A stretch of DNA of 64,000 nt from Komagataeibacter medellinensis NBRC 3288 (GTDB taxonomy: Bacteria > Pseudomonadota > Alphaproteobacteria > Acetobacterales > Acetobacteraceae): contig NC_016027.1 in NCBI RefSeq assembly GCF_000182745.2, forward strand, positions 437,001-501,000, read 5' to 3'. Position 1 is the first letter of the stretch, and every line of letters begins with the position of its first letter. Under the pieces are notes generated by a model that was given only the letters and a program-made list of their open reading frames with translations, did not search any database and was not told the origin of the DNA. The position numbers and the translations under genes were made by a program. Shown in pieces: positions 10,456 to 19,971 of this stretch.

Positions 10456-10484
10456 TCATTCCATATCGGAACCGTATTGTTATT

Positions 10485-10500
10485 CTGACCTGACGGTCAA
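10485..10500. promoter_or_regulatory. RutR-like operator in the hydA/NCS1 divergent promoter
   Basis: CTGACCTGACGGTCAA keeps TGACC-N4-GGTCAA of the E. coli RutR consensus TTGACCANNTGGTCAA. It lies 41 bp before the NCS1 ATG and 77 bp before hydA. Confidence 0.55.
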
Positions 10501-10541
10501 GATTATATCTTCGCTGTAACGATCAATATAAGGGAAACGCC

Positions 10542-12044
10542 ATGCAAGGCCGTGCGGACCACATGGACAGCCACCTGGTGAACGAGGATCTGGCACCCGT
10601 ACGCACGCGGAGTTGGAAGTGGTTTGACTATGTCTCGCTATGGATGTCCAACGTGCACAGCATTGGTGGCTACATCACGGCGGGCAGCCTGTTTGCCATG
10701 GGCTTGCCGGCGGGCGACGTATTCATTGCGCTGGTGGCGGGCATTGTGATCATACAGGTGATCTGCAACCTGGTGGCACAGCCCAGCTTTGCTTCCGGTG
10801 CGCCCTATCCGGTCATGGCGCGCATGGCGTTTGGCGTGCGCGGCGCGATTATTCCGGGGCTGGTGCGCGGCATCATTGCAGTGGGCTGGTACGGTATCCA
10901 GACATGGCTTGCCTCCAACGCGGTGCTGGTGCTGCTTTTGCGGCAGTGGCCGGGTCTGGCGCCATGGGCGGATGTGCGCCTGCATGGCCTGCTGGGGTTA
11001 TCCGCGCTGGGGTGGGGGTGTTTTATGTTCCTGTGGGGGTTACAGGGGGCGGTGTTCTGGCGCGGGATGGAAACAATCCGGCGCTTCATCGACTGGGCCG
11101 GTCCCGTGATTTATGTGGTCATGATCGGGCTGGATGGCTGGCTCCTGTGGCGGGCAGGGGGGCATGTCTCGCTTGATGTGCTGGGTACCGTGCCGCAGGG
11201 CATGGGCGCGCGCATGCTGGGCATTCTCAATGCCACTGCGCTGATCGTGGCCTATTTCTCCCCCATTGCGCTTAATTTTGGTGATTTTTCGCGCTACGGC
11301 ATCAGTATGGGCGATATCAGGCGGGGCAATTTCTGGGGGCTGCCGGTCAACTTCATCGGTTTTTCAATTCTGACGCTGCTCACTATCGTGCTGACCCGCC
11401 CCGTCTTTGGTCGCCTGATGGTGGACCCGGTGGAAGTGGTGAGTCAGATCGACAATCCGACGGCGGTGGCCCTTGGCGTGCTGACATTCGTTACGGCTAC
11501 GGCGGGGGTCAATATCGTGGCCAATTTCGTCTCGGCCGCGTTTGATTTCTCCAACCTGGCACCGCATGCCATAAACTGGCGCAAAGGGGGGGCGATCGCG
11601 GCGGTGGGCGCGATCGTGGTCACGCCGTGGAACCTGTATGCCCGGCCCGACGTGATTCATCTGACACTGGATATACTGGGCACGTTCATCGGCCCGCTGA
11701 CCGGCGTGCTGCTGGCGGATTACTACATTACGCGCCGGGGAAAGATGGACACCAGCGCGCTGTACACAGCTAACCCGCAGGCACCTTATTGGTATCACGC
11801 CGGGATCAATCCCGTGGCCATGGCAGCCCTGCTGTTTTCAGTCCTGTGCGGTCTGGTGCTGGTATTCGGGCCAGTCTTTTCGCCTGTGCGCAACCTTTCA
11901 TGGTTTGTCGGTTTTTCATGTGCGATCGCAAGCCATGTCGTGCTGTCGCGCCTGTGGGGCCGGACCGGGCAGACGCCAGCGCTGGCCAGTCAGGGTAGGC
12001 CGGTCATTGTGCCTACGCCCTTCTCACCGCGCGGCGATGACTGA
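10542..12044 (+). CDS. NCS1-family nucleobase/hydantoin:cation symporter
   Basis: This 500-residue membrane protein has about twelve hydrophobic segments and the NCS1 signature WFDYVSLWMSNVHSIGGYI near residue 26, followed by GAPYPVMARMAFGVRGAI and NFGDFSRYG, typical of the HyuP/PucI/Mhp1 group. Members import uracil, allantoin or hydantoins with Na+ or H+ across the inner membrane. Its divergent partner is dihydropyrimidinase and a RutR-like site lies in the shared promoter, so uracil, thymine or dihydropyrimidines are the likely cargo (inference). ATG 10542 follows an AGGGAAA ribosome site; a second in-frame ATG lies seven codons downstream. Confidence 0.9.
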   Translation: MQGRADHMDSHLVNEDLAPVRTRSWKWFDYVSLWMSNVHSIGGYITAGSLFAMGLPAGDVFIALVAGIVIIQVICNLVAQPSFASGAPYPVMARMAFGVRGAIIPGLVRGIIAVGWYGIQTWLASNAVLVLLLRQWPGLAPWADVRLHGLLGLSALGWGCFMFLWGLQGAVFWRGMETIRRFIDWAGPVIYVVMIGLDGWLLWRAGGHVSLDVLGTVPQGMGARMLGILNATALIVAYFSPIALNFGDFSRYGISMGDIRRGNFWGLPVNFIGFSILTLLTIVLTRPVFGRLMVDPVEVVSQIDNPTAVALGVLTFVTATAGVNIVANFVSAAFDFSNLAPHAINWRKGGAIAAVGAIVVTPWNLYARPDVIHLTLDILGTFIGPLTGVLLADYYITRRGKMDTSALYTANPQAPYWYHAGINPVAMAALLFSVLCGLVLVFGPVFSPVRNLSWFVGFSCAIASHVVLSRLWGRTGQTPALASQGRPVIVPTPFSPRGDD

Positions 12045-12072
12045 AGCCGGGTAAAGGACTGCGGGCAGGCCA

Positions 12073-13335
12073 TCATGGTGTCTGCCGCCTGCCCCCTGCT
12101 TCGGTCAGACAGGCCAGGAATGCCAGGGCGGGGAGCGCCATGCCAACCATGCACGCCCGTTCCCACCCGCCGCTGGCATAGGCCCATCCTCCCAGTGCCG
12201 AGCCGGTGGCCCCGCCCAGGAAGAAGATCGCCATATACAGCGCATTAAGCCGTGCGCGGTAGGCGGCGGAAAGAGAAAAGATCACCCGCTGCCCCAGCAC
12301 GAGGTTGGTCGTTACGCCAAAATCGATCAGGATTCCTTCCAGCCCCAGCGCCGCGATAAAAAACCGGGGGGCAACAAACCATGTCAGCGTAAAGGCCAGT
12401 GCCGTCAGCGCCATGGCCGCCAGTGTCGCACTCCAGATCCAGCCCCGGTCTGCCACACGCCCGGCAATGGGGGCGGCGATCGCTCCTGCCACGCCAACCA
12501 GCGCGAACAGCGCAATACCGCCCTGTGACACGCCAAAACGCGGGCTGGACAGCAGCAGGGGCGTTACCGTCCAGAACAGGCTGAAGGTTGCGAACAGGCA
12601 GGCATGGTAGAAGGCGCGGCGCTGCAGGGGCCGCGTGGTAGCGAACAGGCGGGCCATGGAAACCAGGAGCGGGCCATAACCCTGCGTGCTGGCACTCTGG
12701 TGGCGGGGCAGGCTCCAGCGCAGTAAGAAGGACAGCCCGAGCATGACCGTGGCGGACAGTACGAAAATCGCGCGCCATGAGGCAAGCTGCGCCACAAGGC
12801 TGGCCAGCGGGCGGGCCAGCATGATCCCCAGCATTAGCCCGCTCATAACGCTGCCCACCACCCGGCCACGGATGGCCAGTGGCGTCAGGTGAGTCACAAA
12901 CGTGACCAATACCTGTACTGCTACGGATAACAGTCCCACCAGCCACATGCCGACCAGAAACAGGGCCGGACGGGTGGCGAAAGCCACAACCAGCAGGGCC
13001 ACGGCCACGGCCCGCGTCATCCAGACCACAAGGCCACGGTTTTCCAGCAGATCACCCAAGGGTACGATCAGTAGCAGGCCCAGGCAGTACCCCATCTGGG
13101 TCACGGTCACGATGATGCCCGCCCACCGTGGCGCAAGGCCAAGGGAGGCGGCAATCGGGCCCGTCAGGGGTTGGGCGTAGTAGATGTTCGCCACAATCAG
13201 ACCGCAGGCTGCGGCAAAGACCATGATCAGGGGCCGGGCAATACCTGTAGCGGTATGCGGGGGGGTGCCGGGGGTGGGGAAAGTCATGTGGTGCGTGCTG
13301 TCATGGCTATCAATCCTGACTGAGTCTGTATGCAT
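12073..13335 (-). CDS. MFS transporter, DHA1-like
   Basis: The 420-residue protein has twelve predicted membrane segments and the major-facilitator loop motifs (for example GDLLENRGLVVWMTR between helices 2 and 3, and LAIRGRVVGSVMSGLMLGIM in helix 5). It belongs to the group of small-molecule/drug/sugar exporters (AraJ-like). It ends 28 bp after the convergent NCS1 gene and starts 48 bp downstream of the second nucleoside hydrolase, on the same strand, so these two are probably one operon. Export of nucleosides or bases is inference from position. ATG 13287 is an alternative start. Confidence 0.85.
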   Translation of the reverse strand: MHTDSVRIDSHDSTHHMTFPTPGTPPHTATGIARPLIMVFAAACGLIVANIYYAQPLTGPIAASLGLAPRWAGIIVTVTQMGYCLGLLLIVPLGDLLENRGLVVWMTRAVAVALLVVAFATRPALFLVGMWLVGLLSVAVQVLVTFVTHLTPLAIRGRVVGSVMSGLMLGIMLARPLASLVAQLASWRAIFVLSATVMLGLSFLLRWSLPRHQSASTQGYGPLLVSMARLFATTRPLQRRAFYHACLFATFSLFWTVTPLLLSSPRFGVSQGGIALFALVGVAGAIAAPIAGRVADRGWIWSATLAAMALTALAFTLTWFVAPRFFIAALGLEGILIDFGVTTNLVLGQRVIFSLSAAYRARLNALYMAIFFLGGATGSALGGWAYASGGWERACMVGMALPALAFLACLTEAGGRRQTP

Positions 13336-13383
13336 GGCGCCGGGCCAGTCTGGCGGGCGGATATATGCCCGCCCGCCACCCGG

Positions 13384-14325
13384 TTAGGGCAACGTGGCCA
13401 GCCGGGAGACCAGCAGGCTATAGAAAGCATCGGAATCGACATCGCGCAGGAAAAGGGCGTTGGGTTCCCTGTCCGTCACCCGCCACCAGTCAACCACGGT
13501 CATGCCGACCGACAGTTTGCCTTCAGTCTCGATGCCTACATTGACATGCCGCCCGCCAAAGAGATCCGGCGCAACCAGCCATGCAATCGTGCACGGGTCA
13601 TGCAGCGGCGCGCCCTTCCAGCCATATTTTACCAGGTCGAACCGTTCTGAATATGAAAGCATGTCCGCTGCCGCAATGGAGCAGCGGTTTGCATTGGCCC
13701 GCAGCGCTGCCAGCCGATCGGGCAGCCCAAGACATTTATGGGTGACATCCAGCGGCAGGACCACAAGCGGGATACCGGCACTGAACACGATGTCGGCCGC
13801 TTGAGGGTCGGCATAGATGTTGAACTCCGCCGCAGGCGTGATGTTGCCCAGTTCCGACCACGCGCCGCCCATCAGCACCACCTCGCGCAGGCGCCCGGCA
13901 ATGTCGGGCGCAATTGTGAGCGCCATGGCAAGGTCCGTAAGCGGGCCAAGCATGACCAGTGTCAGTTCCTGCTCCTGCGCCGCGCGGATGGCATCGACCA
14001 GATAGGTCACGCCACTTTCAGGTTGGACGGGCATGGTGGGCGGCACAGAGAGGTCGATACCATCAAGCCCGGTTGGCCCGTGCACATGCTCGGCCGTGGT
14101 CTGGGTTGGACGCAGGGGGCGTGCGGCGCCAGCAAAGACGGGTATGTCGGTGCGCCCGGCCATTTCCAGAACGCGGCGCGCGTTTTCCACCGTGCGCGTG
14201 CGCGGTACATTGCCCGCAACCGCAATAACGGCCTGCACTGCAATCTCGGGCGAGGCAAGGGCAAGGAAGAGCGCAACGGCATCGTCCTGTCCGGGGTCGG
14301 TATCTATGATGATCTTGCGTTTCAA
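13384..14325 (-). CDS. Ribonucleoside hydrolase (IunH/Rih family), copy 2
   Basis: The 313-residue paralogue of the enzyme at 8041 carries IIIDTDPGQDDAVA at residues 4-17, VAGNVPRTRTVENA, TLVMLGPLTDLAMAL, AEFNIYADPQAA and LHDPCTIAWL. It therefore retains the calcium/ribose site. The two copies differ widely, suggesting different substrates rather than a recent duplication. Upstream at 14349-14367 there is a CCGGTC...GACCGG inverted repeat that could be an operator. It is followed 48 bp later by the MFS gene. Confidence 0.92.
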   Translation of the reverse strand: MKRKIIIDTDPGQDDAVALFLALASPEIAVQAVIAVAGNVPRTRTVENARRVLEMAGRTDIPVFAGAARPLRPTQTTAEHVHGPTGLDGIDLSVPPTMPVQPESGVTYLVDAIRAAQEQELTLVMLGPLTDLAMALTIAPDIAGRLREVVLMGGAWSELGNITPAAEFNIYADPQAADIVFSAGIPLVVLPLDVTHKCLGLPDRLAALRANANRCSIAAADMLSYSERFDLVKYGWKGAPLHDPCTIAWLVAPDLFGGRHVNVGIETEGKLSVGMTVVDWWRVTDREPNALFLRDVDSDAFYSLLVSRLATLP

Positions 14326-14889
14326 AAATCACGACTTTCCTGGTTGGGCCGGTCGGCCACTGACCGGCTGCCGACTGCTCGGCCGGGCCTACGTCAGATA
14401 TCGACCGTCATGGTTTGTAGGACATGCGGCACGAATGATGGCACGGGCCATGCTCGTACCGTATCCATGTCGCATGGCGGACATTGTGTTCGCACAGGCA
14501 ATATTATGGCAATGCCCTGTTTGGACGTAATGCAGGACAGGGGTAATTTTGCCACGTTTGGTAACATGCACGCCGTTGCAGGCCGGGTGAACCGGGCTGT
14601 GCGGGCATGTCGGCATGTGCAGCGGCGGAGAAAGATGTTCTGCCCATGAAATAATTTTGTAATATATTGATAATAATGGATAAAAGTTAAAACAATTTTT
14701 TGATGTCCATGCTGTCAATACAGTGTGCGCGGTTCGGATTTCGTTGGTTTTGTTATAATGTGTTATTTATGCAACATTTTCCAAAACCTGACTGGATGGT
14801 TAGAATTTTGTTGCGACTCAGGAAAGATTTATATTATCATAATCTTATCGAATACGTGGGAAACGGGGCGGAATGAAGTAAAAACAAAG
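14326..14889. other. Gene-free AT-rich spacer upstream of the TonB receptor
   Basis: About 560 bp between divergent genes. The right half is far more AT-rich than the flanks. It holds the inverted repeat at 14349-14367 and a degenerate RutR-like palindrome (TGACTGGATGGTTA, about 14790-14803). No convincing coding sequence was seen. Confidence 0.5.
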
Positions 14890-14934
14890 CATTAGTTCCT
14901 GATTGGTACAGGAATGTAATGTTTATTTTTATTT
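14890..14934 (+). promoter_or_regulatory. Terminator-like hairpin in the TonB-receptor leader
   Basis: CATTAGTTCCTG pairs with CAGGAATGTAATG (with small internal mismatches) around a 7-base loop, ending at 14921, followed by TTTATTTTTATTT up to 14934. It lies only 22 bases before the receptor ATG, so it is inside the leader rather than at a gene end. An attenuator or mRNA-stability role is inference. Confidence 0.4.
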
Positions 14935-14956
14935 CCGTGTCAGAAGGTGAAAATAA

Positions 14957-17314
14957 ATGACTCAGATCTATTTGCGATCTCTGGTCAGTGCCATCGCAAT
15001 ATCGACAGTTTTTTCAAGTTACGCTGCCAGTGCCCAGAGTGCTCACACCACTACGGCAGCACGCAAGACACCTGTCCGACACGCAGGTACGGCCCCTGCC
15101 GCGCATACCCATACGGCACCCCTGCACCAGATGGCGTCAAGCCAGCCTGAAACCCTTGCCGTCCATGTCTCGCGCCATGCGCGTGATGGTGGCGGCGGCA
15201 TGATGCGTGTTGAAACCGAACCCCATGCGGTGCAGAGCGTGGGCAAGCAGTATATCGAGATGCGCAGCCCCGCCTCTACCGGGCTGGACCTGATCCAGAA
15301 CCTGCCCAGCGTCAGCATCGCCATGCCGGACCCGGATGGCTTCAAGGGCGGGTCCATCTTTATCCGTGGCCTGACCGATGCCGATATGGGCCTGATGCTC
15401 GATGGCGCACCGGCCTCGCTTGCGTCCTACCTGCAGCAGAATGTTGATTCCGAGAATATCGAAAGCGTCAACGTCATGCCCGGCAGTTCGCAGGTTGACA
15501 TGCCAACGGCAAACGCCGCCGCAGGCACGCTGGATGAGCGCACGATCACACCCAGCGAAAAGCGCGGCGGCAGCGTCGATTTTTCGTATGGCACCAACAA
15601 TTTCTCGCGTGAGTTCATTCGCTTGCAGTCCGGCTATATCGGTCATTCGGGCGTGCGGACCTATGTATCGTTCTCCAACGCGCATGCGCGGCAGTGGATG
15701 GGCGGCGGCATCAACGAGCGCAAGCACGTTGATTTCGGCCTGCAAAAGGATTTCGACAACGGCTCTTTCATCAAGCTGTTCACGTCGTGGCACAACTCGA
15801 TGTTCACCATCGACAATTATGCGACAGCCTCGGAATTCTATGACTACAAGCACAATGGTGTCGGGTACAACCGCTCCAACAGTCAGGCTGCCGGTGGCAA
15901 TTACTGGAAGGGCAATCTTGATTCGTGGAACCAGTTTTTTGTCAGCGCGCCTGTGCATGTCGTAGTCAACAAGAAGCTTGATTTCGATATGACACCGTAC
16001 CTGAGCACCGGCTTTGGCTGGGATGGTTCTTCCGCTGGCACGGTGGGTGCCACATCGGCATGTAGTGGCGGATGTTACTACAATAACGGCACGCAGGCAG
16101 CCAGCAATCAACTGCTGAGCACCTATTACGCGCAGGGCTGGTCGCCCGATGTGGGCGTGGTGGCCAAGGTCAACTACAGGATCGACCGCCATAACCGCTT
16201 TACGTTTGGGTACTGGTATGAAAACAACTCGGTTTCCGAGTTCTCGCCCACCATGGCGACCATGGCTTCAGGCCGTAACCCCAAGACCGACAATTCGGCT
16301 GCCATGCTGTACAACATGGATGGGCAAAAACTGGTCAGCACGGTCCATTCCGGTTATGAGCTGAACTCCTTCTTCCTGCAGGACAGCGCCAAGTACCTGA
16401 ACGACAAGCTGACGGTCAATGCGGGCTTCAAGTTCGTCATGTCCAACTACTGGGACCGGGCAAGCGGACTGCTGGCAGGCTCCGGCTCGCGCCTGGGTGA
16501 GAACACGACCGCCCCCCTGCCGCACCTTGCCATTGCCTACCGCTTCAATGCACATCACCAGATCTATATGAATGCGGAAGGTGATTTCCGCCAGCCGTCT
16601 CCCTCAGCCCTGCCGGTTGGTGTGACCACGCTGCCCAAGAACCAGTATTCCATTACCGAACAGCTTGGTTACCGCTTCAATAACAAGTGGCTGATTGCCG
16701 ATATCTCGCTGTTCAATTCCAGCATCACCAACCGCCTGCTTTCAGTATACATGCCATCCACGCAGTATGAGACCGTCAATGCCGGTAACGAGACCATCCG
16801 TGGTTTCGATGCCATGATTGCGGGCCGATCCTTCCATCATTTCAGCCCCTATGCATCGGTTGAATACCTGTATGGCCGGATGGATTCCAACATCGCGTAT
16901 GGAGATTCCTACCTGCCGACCAAGGGCAAGCAGTCCATCAATACCCCGCGTGTTATGGCGAATTTTGGCCTGACCTATGCCAACCAGGGATTCTTCAGCA
17001 ATTTCAGCCTGCACTATACCGGCCCGCAGTCAGTTACCATGGTGGGTGACGAGCGCATGCCTGGTTACGTGACCGATACGCTGGCGGTTGGCTATCACTT
17101 CAAGCCGTTATCCTTTGCCAAGACGCCGACCATCCGCCTGAACTTCGCCAACCTGACCGGTTCCATCGTGCGTGTGGGCACGACTGGTGTCGCCACCAAT
17201 ATGAATCAAGTGATGCTGCTCAACGGTCACGATACCGCTGCGGCCGGTGCGGGTGCCTCTTTCTACGTCCTGCCCCGCTTCTCCATGACGGGCACGATTT
17301 CCACCGACTTCTAA
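14957..17314 (+). CDS. TonB-dependent outer-membrane receptor
   Basis: The 785-residue protein has a signal peptide with likely cleavage after ASA at residue 26, a low-complexity Ala/Thr/His linker, then a plug domain (residues about 85-210: IEMRSPASTGLDLIQNLPSV, GGSIFIRGLTDADMGLMLDG) and a C-terminal beta barrel with many aromatic strands ending in an aromatic residue (Phe), as barrel-assembly signals do. Such receptors import scarce or large solutes using TonB energy. No siderophore signature is evident. It sits alone between nucleoside hydrolase 2 and nupC, so a nucleoside, nucleobase or oligonucleotide cargo is proposed from context only. A strong terminator follows. Confidence 0.92.
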   Translation: MTQIYLRSLVSAIAISTVFSSYAASAQSAHTTTAARKTPVRHAGTAPAAHTHTAPLHQMASSQPETLAVHVSRHARDGGGGMMRVETEPHAVQSVGKQYIEMRSPASTGLDLIQNLPSVSIAMPDPDGFKGGSIFIRGLTDADMGLMLDGAPASLASYLQQNVDSENIESVNVMPGSSQVDMPTANAAAGTLDERTITPSEKRGGSVDFSYGTNNFSREFIRLQSGYIGHSGVRTYVSFSNAHARQWMGGGINERKHVDFGLQKDFDNGSFIKLFTSWHNSMFTIDNYATASEFYDYKHNGVGYNRSNSQAAGGNYWKGNLDSWNQFFVSAPVHVVVNKKLDFDMTPYLSTGFGWDGSSAGTVGATSACSGGCYYNNGTQAASNQLLSTYYAQGWSPDVGVVAKVNYRIDRHNRFTFGYWYENNSVSEFSPTMATMASGRNPKTDNSAAMLYNMDGQKLVSTVHSGYELNSFFLQDSAKYLNDKLTVNAGFKFVMSNYWDRASGLLAGSGSRLGENTTAPLPHLAIAYRFNAHHQIYMNAEGDFRQPSPSALPVGVTTLPKNQYSITEQLGYRFNNKWLIADISLFNSSITNRLLSVYMPSTQYETVNAGNETIRGFDAMIAGRSFHHFSPYASVEYLYGRMDSNIAYGDSYLPTKGKQSINTPRVMANFGLTYANQGFFSNFSLHYTGPQSVTMVGDERMPGYVTDTLAVGYHFKPLSFAKTPTIRLNFANLTGSIVRVGTTGVATNMNQVMLLNGHDTAAAGAGASFYVLPRFSMTGTISTDF

Positions 17315-17343
17315 GGCCGTCCTACACTTTCAGGATAGTCCTG

Positions 17344-17374
17344 ATGCTGCACGGTCCGCCGTGCGGCATTTTTT
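17344..17374 (+). terminator. Rho-independent terminator after the TonB receptor
   Basis: ATGCTGCACGG and CCGTGCGGCAT form an 11-bp stem (one T-G pair) with a TCCG loop, followed by TTTTTT. It lies 30 bp after the receptor stop. Confidence 0.85.
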
Positions 17375-17751
17375 GTCTGTACAGGCCATCATGTATAACG
17401 GCAGGCGGCAGCCTTACCCGTACCGGTTGTCTGTCATGCCCCGCGCCGGAAATGGCGCGGGCGGTAAGCCGGACCACCGCGCAGGGGGCATTTTGTCGCG
17501 TATCACGGGTGGTGTGGTGATGCTGCCCGTTCATTGGGCCGCCTTGGCAGGCCAATGAACGGATTTGGAATACATGAAGAAGTTTTGTGGTGACGCCTTT
17601 TTTAAAAAGCGTCAAAGCGCATGGTCCCATTAAAAAAAGCGGCACACCAAGACGCTACGCCGTACCTTCATTGACAGGTTATTTTGAAACCGACCTGAAA
17701 TGAACCATCCATCCCCTTAAAGCACGGCCAAGCGGCCCGCCAGCGCGGGTG
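17375..17751. other. Gene-free spacer with two inverted repeats
   Basis: No gene seen. At 17527-17562 CCGTTCATTGG pairs with CCAATGAACGG. At 17575-17614 lies a copy of the dispersed hairpin repeat found also near 29558 and 34913. Confidence 0.5.
17575..17614. repeat. Dispersed hairpin repeat, copy C (divergent)
   Basis: Contains AAGTTTTGTGGTGACGCC then TTTTTTAAAAAGCGTCA: the same order of AAGTTTT, GGTGA and a TTTTT/AAAAA-centred hairpin as in copies at 29558-29583 and 34913-34938, with changed arm sequence (TGACGC/GCGTCA). Confidence 0.5.
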
Positions 17752-18999
17752 TCAGGATATGAACATGCCCGCAATCGCGGCGCTGGTCAGGTTAGACAGG
17801 CTGCCTGCCAGCACTGCCCGCCCACCCAAGCTCGCCACATCCCTGCGTCGCTCGGGGCACTGGCTGCCAAATGCACCGATCAGCACCCCGATAGAAGACA
17901 GGTTGGCAAAGCCGCACAGGGCAAAGGAGGCTACAGCCAATGTCTGGCGGGGCAAGGTGGCGTGGGCCAGATAGGGGGTCAGGTTCCCGTAGGCGACAAA
18001 TTCGTTAACCGCGATCTTGGTGCCAATAATGCCTGCCACAACATGGCATTCCCTCCACGGCACCCCCAGCAGCCAGATGAATGGTCTGAGCAAGAAACCC
18101 AAAATGCCGCTGATGGACAGGCCGGGATAACCCAGGCCCGAACCCGCAAGCCCCAACAGTGCATTGAACAGGGCAATCGTGCTGATGAACGCGATCAGCA
18201 TGGTACAGACGGATACAGCAACCCGCATGCCGTTGGTCGCACCCACTGCCAGTGCATCAAACAGGTTGGCCGAGCGCGTCTCAGCAGTGCTGGCGGGTTG
18301 CGCGATGGCATGGACGGCGCCATCCGTGGCGGGGAACAGGATCTTGGCAAACAGCAACCCGCCGGGCATGGCCATGAAGGAGGCAGCCAGCAGATATTCC
18401 ATCGGCACGCCCAGCCCGGCATAGGCTGCCAGCATCGACATGGAAATGGAAGCGGTGCCACTGGACATGACCGACAGCAGTTCGCTCCGGCTCAACCGCG
18501 CAAGGTAGGGGTGGATCGCGATCGGGACCTCGGTCTGCCCAAGGAACATGGCGGTGGCGGCCGAGAAAGCCTCAATGGCGCTTACACCCGTAAGCCACGC
18601 CAGCGCCATGCCGAGACCACGGGCCAGGAACTGCATGATGTTGTAGTGGTAGAGTACGGCGATCAGCGCGCTCAGATAAATGATCTGCGGCAGGACATTA
18701 ATGGCGAAGATGAAGCCCCAACCCGGAATGCTGGTGGCTAGTGCCGGGTTGGCCAGCCCGCCAAAGACAAAGGCGATCCCGGCATGACCGAAGTCGATCA
18801 CCCACGAAATGCCGTGGGCCACTGCCCCCAGCACCCTGCGCCCCGCAGGCAGGCCCAGCATGACAAGCCCCGCCGCAATCTGGCACGCCAGTGCAGATAC
18901 AATGACGCGGGGGCGGATGGCGCGCCTGTCCGTCGAGCAGGCAAGTGCGACAAGTAGCAGGACCAGTATGCCCGCAAGGGGGCGTAAGTGAAATGTCAT
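17752..18999 (-). CDS. nupC: NupC-type concentrative nucleoside transporter, copy 1
   Basis: The 415-residue inner-membrane protein belongs to the CNT family, which couples nucleoside import to H+ or Na+. Signatures are the GQTEVPIAIHPYLA helix hairpin with the Q/E pair, the MSSGTASISMSMLAAYAGLGV region, LLAASFMAMPGGLLFAKIL, KIAVNEFVAYG and the C-terminal CGFANLSSIGVLIGAFGSQCP motif. It follows psuG by 33 bp on the same strand, giving a psuK-psuG-nupC operon, so pseudouridine is a likely cargo (inference). Confidence 0.93.
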   Translation of the reverse strand: MTFHLRPLAGILVLLLVALACSTDRRAIRPRVIVSALACQIAAGLVMLGLPAGRRVLGAVAHGISWVIDFGHAGIAFVFGGLANPALATSIPGWGFIFAINVLPQIIYLSALIAVLYHYNIMQFLARGLGMALAWLTGVSAIEAFSAATAMFLGQTEVPIAIHPYLARLSRSELLSVMSSGTASISMSMLAAYAGLGVPMEYLLAASFMAMPGGLLFAKILFPATDGAVHAIAQPASTAETRSANLFDALAVGATNGMRVAVSVCTMLIAFISTIALFNALLGLAGSGLGYPGLSISGILGFLLRPFIWLLGVPWRECHVVAGIIGTKIAVNEFVAYGNLTPYLAHATLPRQTLAVASFALCGFANLSSIGVLIGAFGSQCPERRRDVASLGGRAVLAGSLSNLTSAAIAGMFIS

Positions 19000-19032
19000 G
19001 CCGCTTCCTGCCCAACGGAAAAAATACCAGTC

Positions 19033-19971
19033 TTACGCCTTGCCACTCAGTGCCAGGGCAATATGCGTGGCAAGGCGGGCGTTGTTGAGCACGAGGGCGA
19101 TGTTGGTTTCCAGACTGCGGCCGGCGGTCAGTTCAAGCATGCGCGACAGCAGGTACGGCGTGACCGCCTTGCCGGTAATGCCGTCGCGGCGGGCTTCTTC
19201 CACCGCCTGCGTGATGAAGGTTTCCATCTCGGCACGCGGGATCTCGCTGACCTGTGGCACGGGGTTGGCCACCACTACGCCGCCTTCCAGAGCGAGGGTC
19301 GTGCGCATGGCAATCATGCTGGCGATATCTTTTGCACTGTCGGCGCGCAGCGGCACGGGCAAACCGCTGGAACGGCTCCAGAAGGCGGGAAAATCATTGG
19401 TCTCATAGCCCACTACCGGTACGCCCTGCGTCTCCAGAAACTCCAGCGTGCGCGGCAGGTCGAGCAGCGCCTTGGCGCCTGCGCACACCACGGCAACCGG
19501 GGTGCGGGCGAATTCGGTCAGGTCGGCGGAGATGTCCATCGTCTCTTCCACGCCACGATGCACGCCGCCAATACCACCGGTGGCAAAAACCCTGATCCCG
19601 GCCAGTTGCGCGCAGATCATGGTGGCGGCAACCGTGGTCGAGCCATGTCGGCCCGCCGAAAGGGCATAGGCCAGATCGGCGCGGCTGACCTTCATGACAT
19701 CCCTGGCAGTGCCCAGCCATTCCAGTGTGCTGTCATCCAGCCCCACATGGATCTTGCCTGCAATGATGGCGATAGTGGCAGGCACGCCGCCTTCGGCGCG
19801 CACAAGGTTTTCCACCTGTCGGGCGGTCTCGACATTCTGCGGCCAGGGCATGCCGTGGGTAATGATGGTGGATTCAAGGGCAACCACCGCACGGCCCTGC
19901 GCAAGGGCGTCACGCACTTCGGCGGACAAAACGAGGGGAGGAAGAGAGCGGGGAAGGGCGTTCGTGTTCAT
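19033..19971 (-). CDS. psuG: Pseudouridine-5'-phosphate glycosidase
   Basis: The 312-residue enzyme splits pseudouridine 5'-phosphate to uracil and ribose 5-phosphate. It has the family start (VVALESTIITHGMPWPQN), VPATIAIIAGKIHVGLDD with the Schiff-base-type lysine, HGSTTVAATMICAQLAGI, FATGGIGGVHRG, and GVPVVGYETNDFPAFWSR. Start ATG 19971 overlaps the psuK stop by four bases (ATGA), showing translational coupling. It connects RNA-derived pseudouridine to the uracil-degrading genes in this island. Confidence 0.96.
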   Translation of the reverse strand: MNTNALPRSLPPLVLSAEVRDALAQGRAVVALESTIITHGMPWPQNVETARQVENLVRAEGGVPATIAIIAGKIHVGLDDSTLEWLGTARDVMKVSRADLAYALSAGRHGSTTVAATMICAQLAGIRVFATGGIGGVHRGVEETMDISADLTEFARTPVAVVCAGAKALLDLPRTLEFLETQGVPVVGYETNDFPAFWSRSSGLPVPLRADSAKDIASMIAMRTTLALEGGVVVANPVPQVSEIPRAEMETFITQAVEEARRDGITGKAVTPYLLSRMLELTAGRSLETNIALVLNNARLATHIALALSGKA

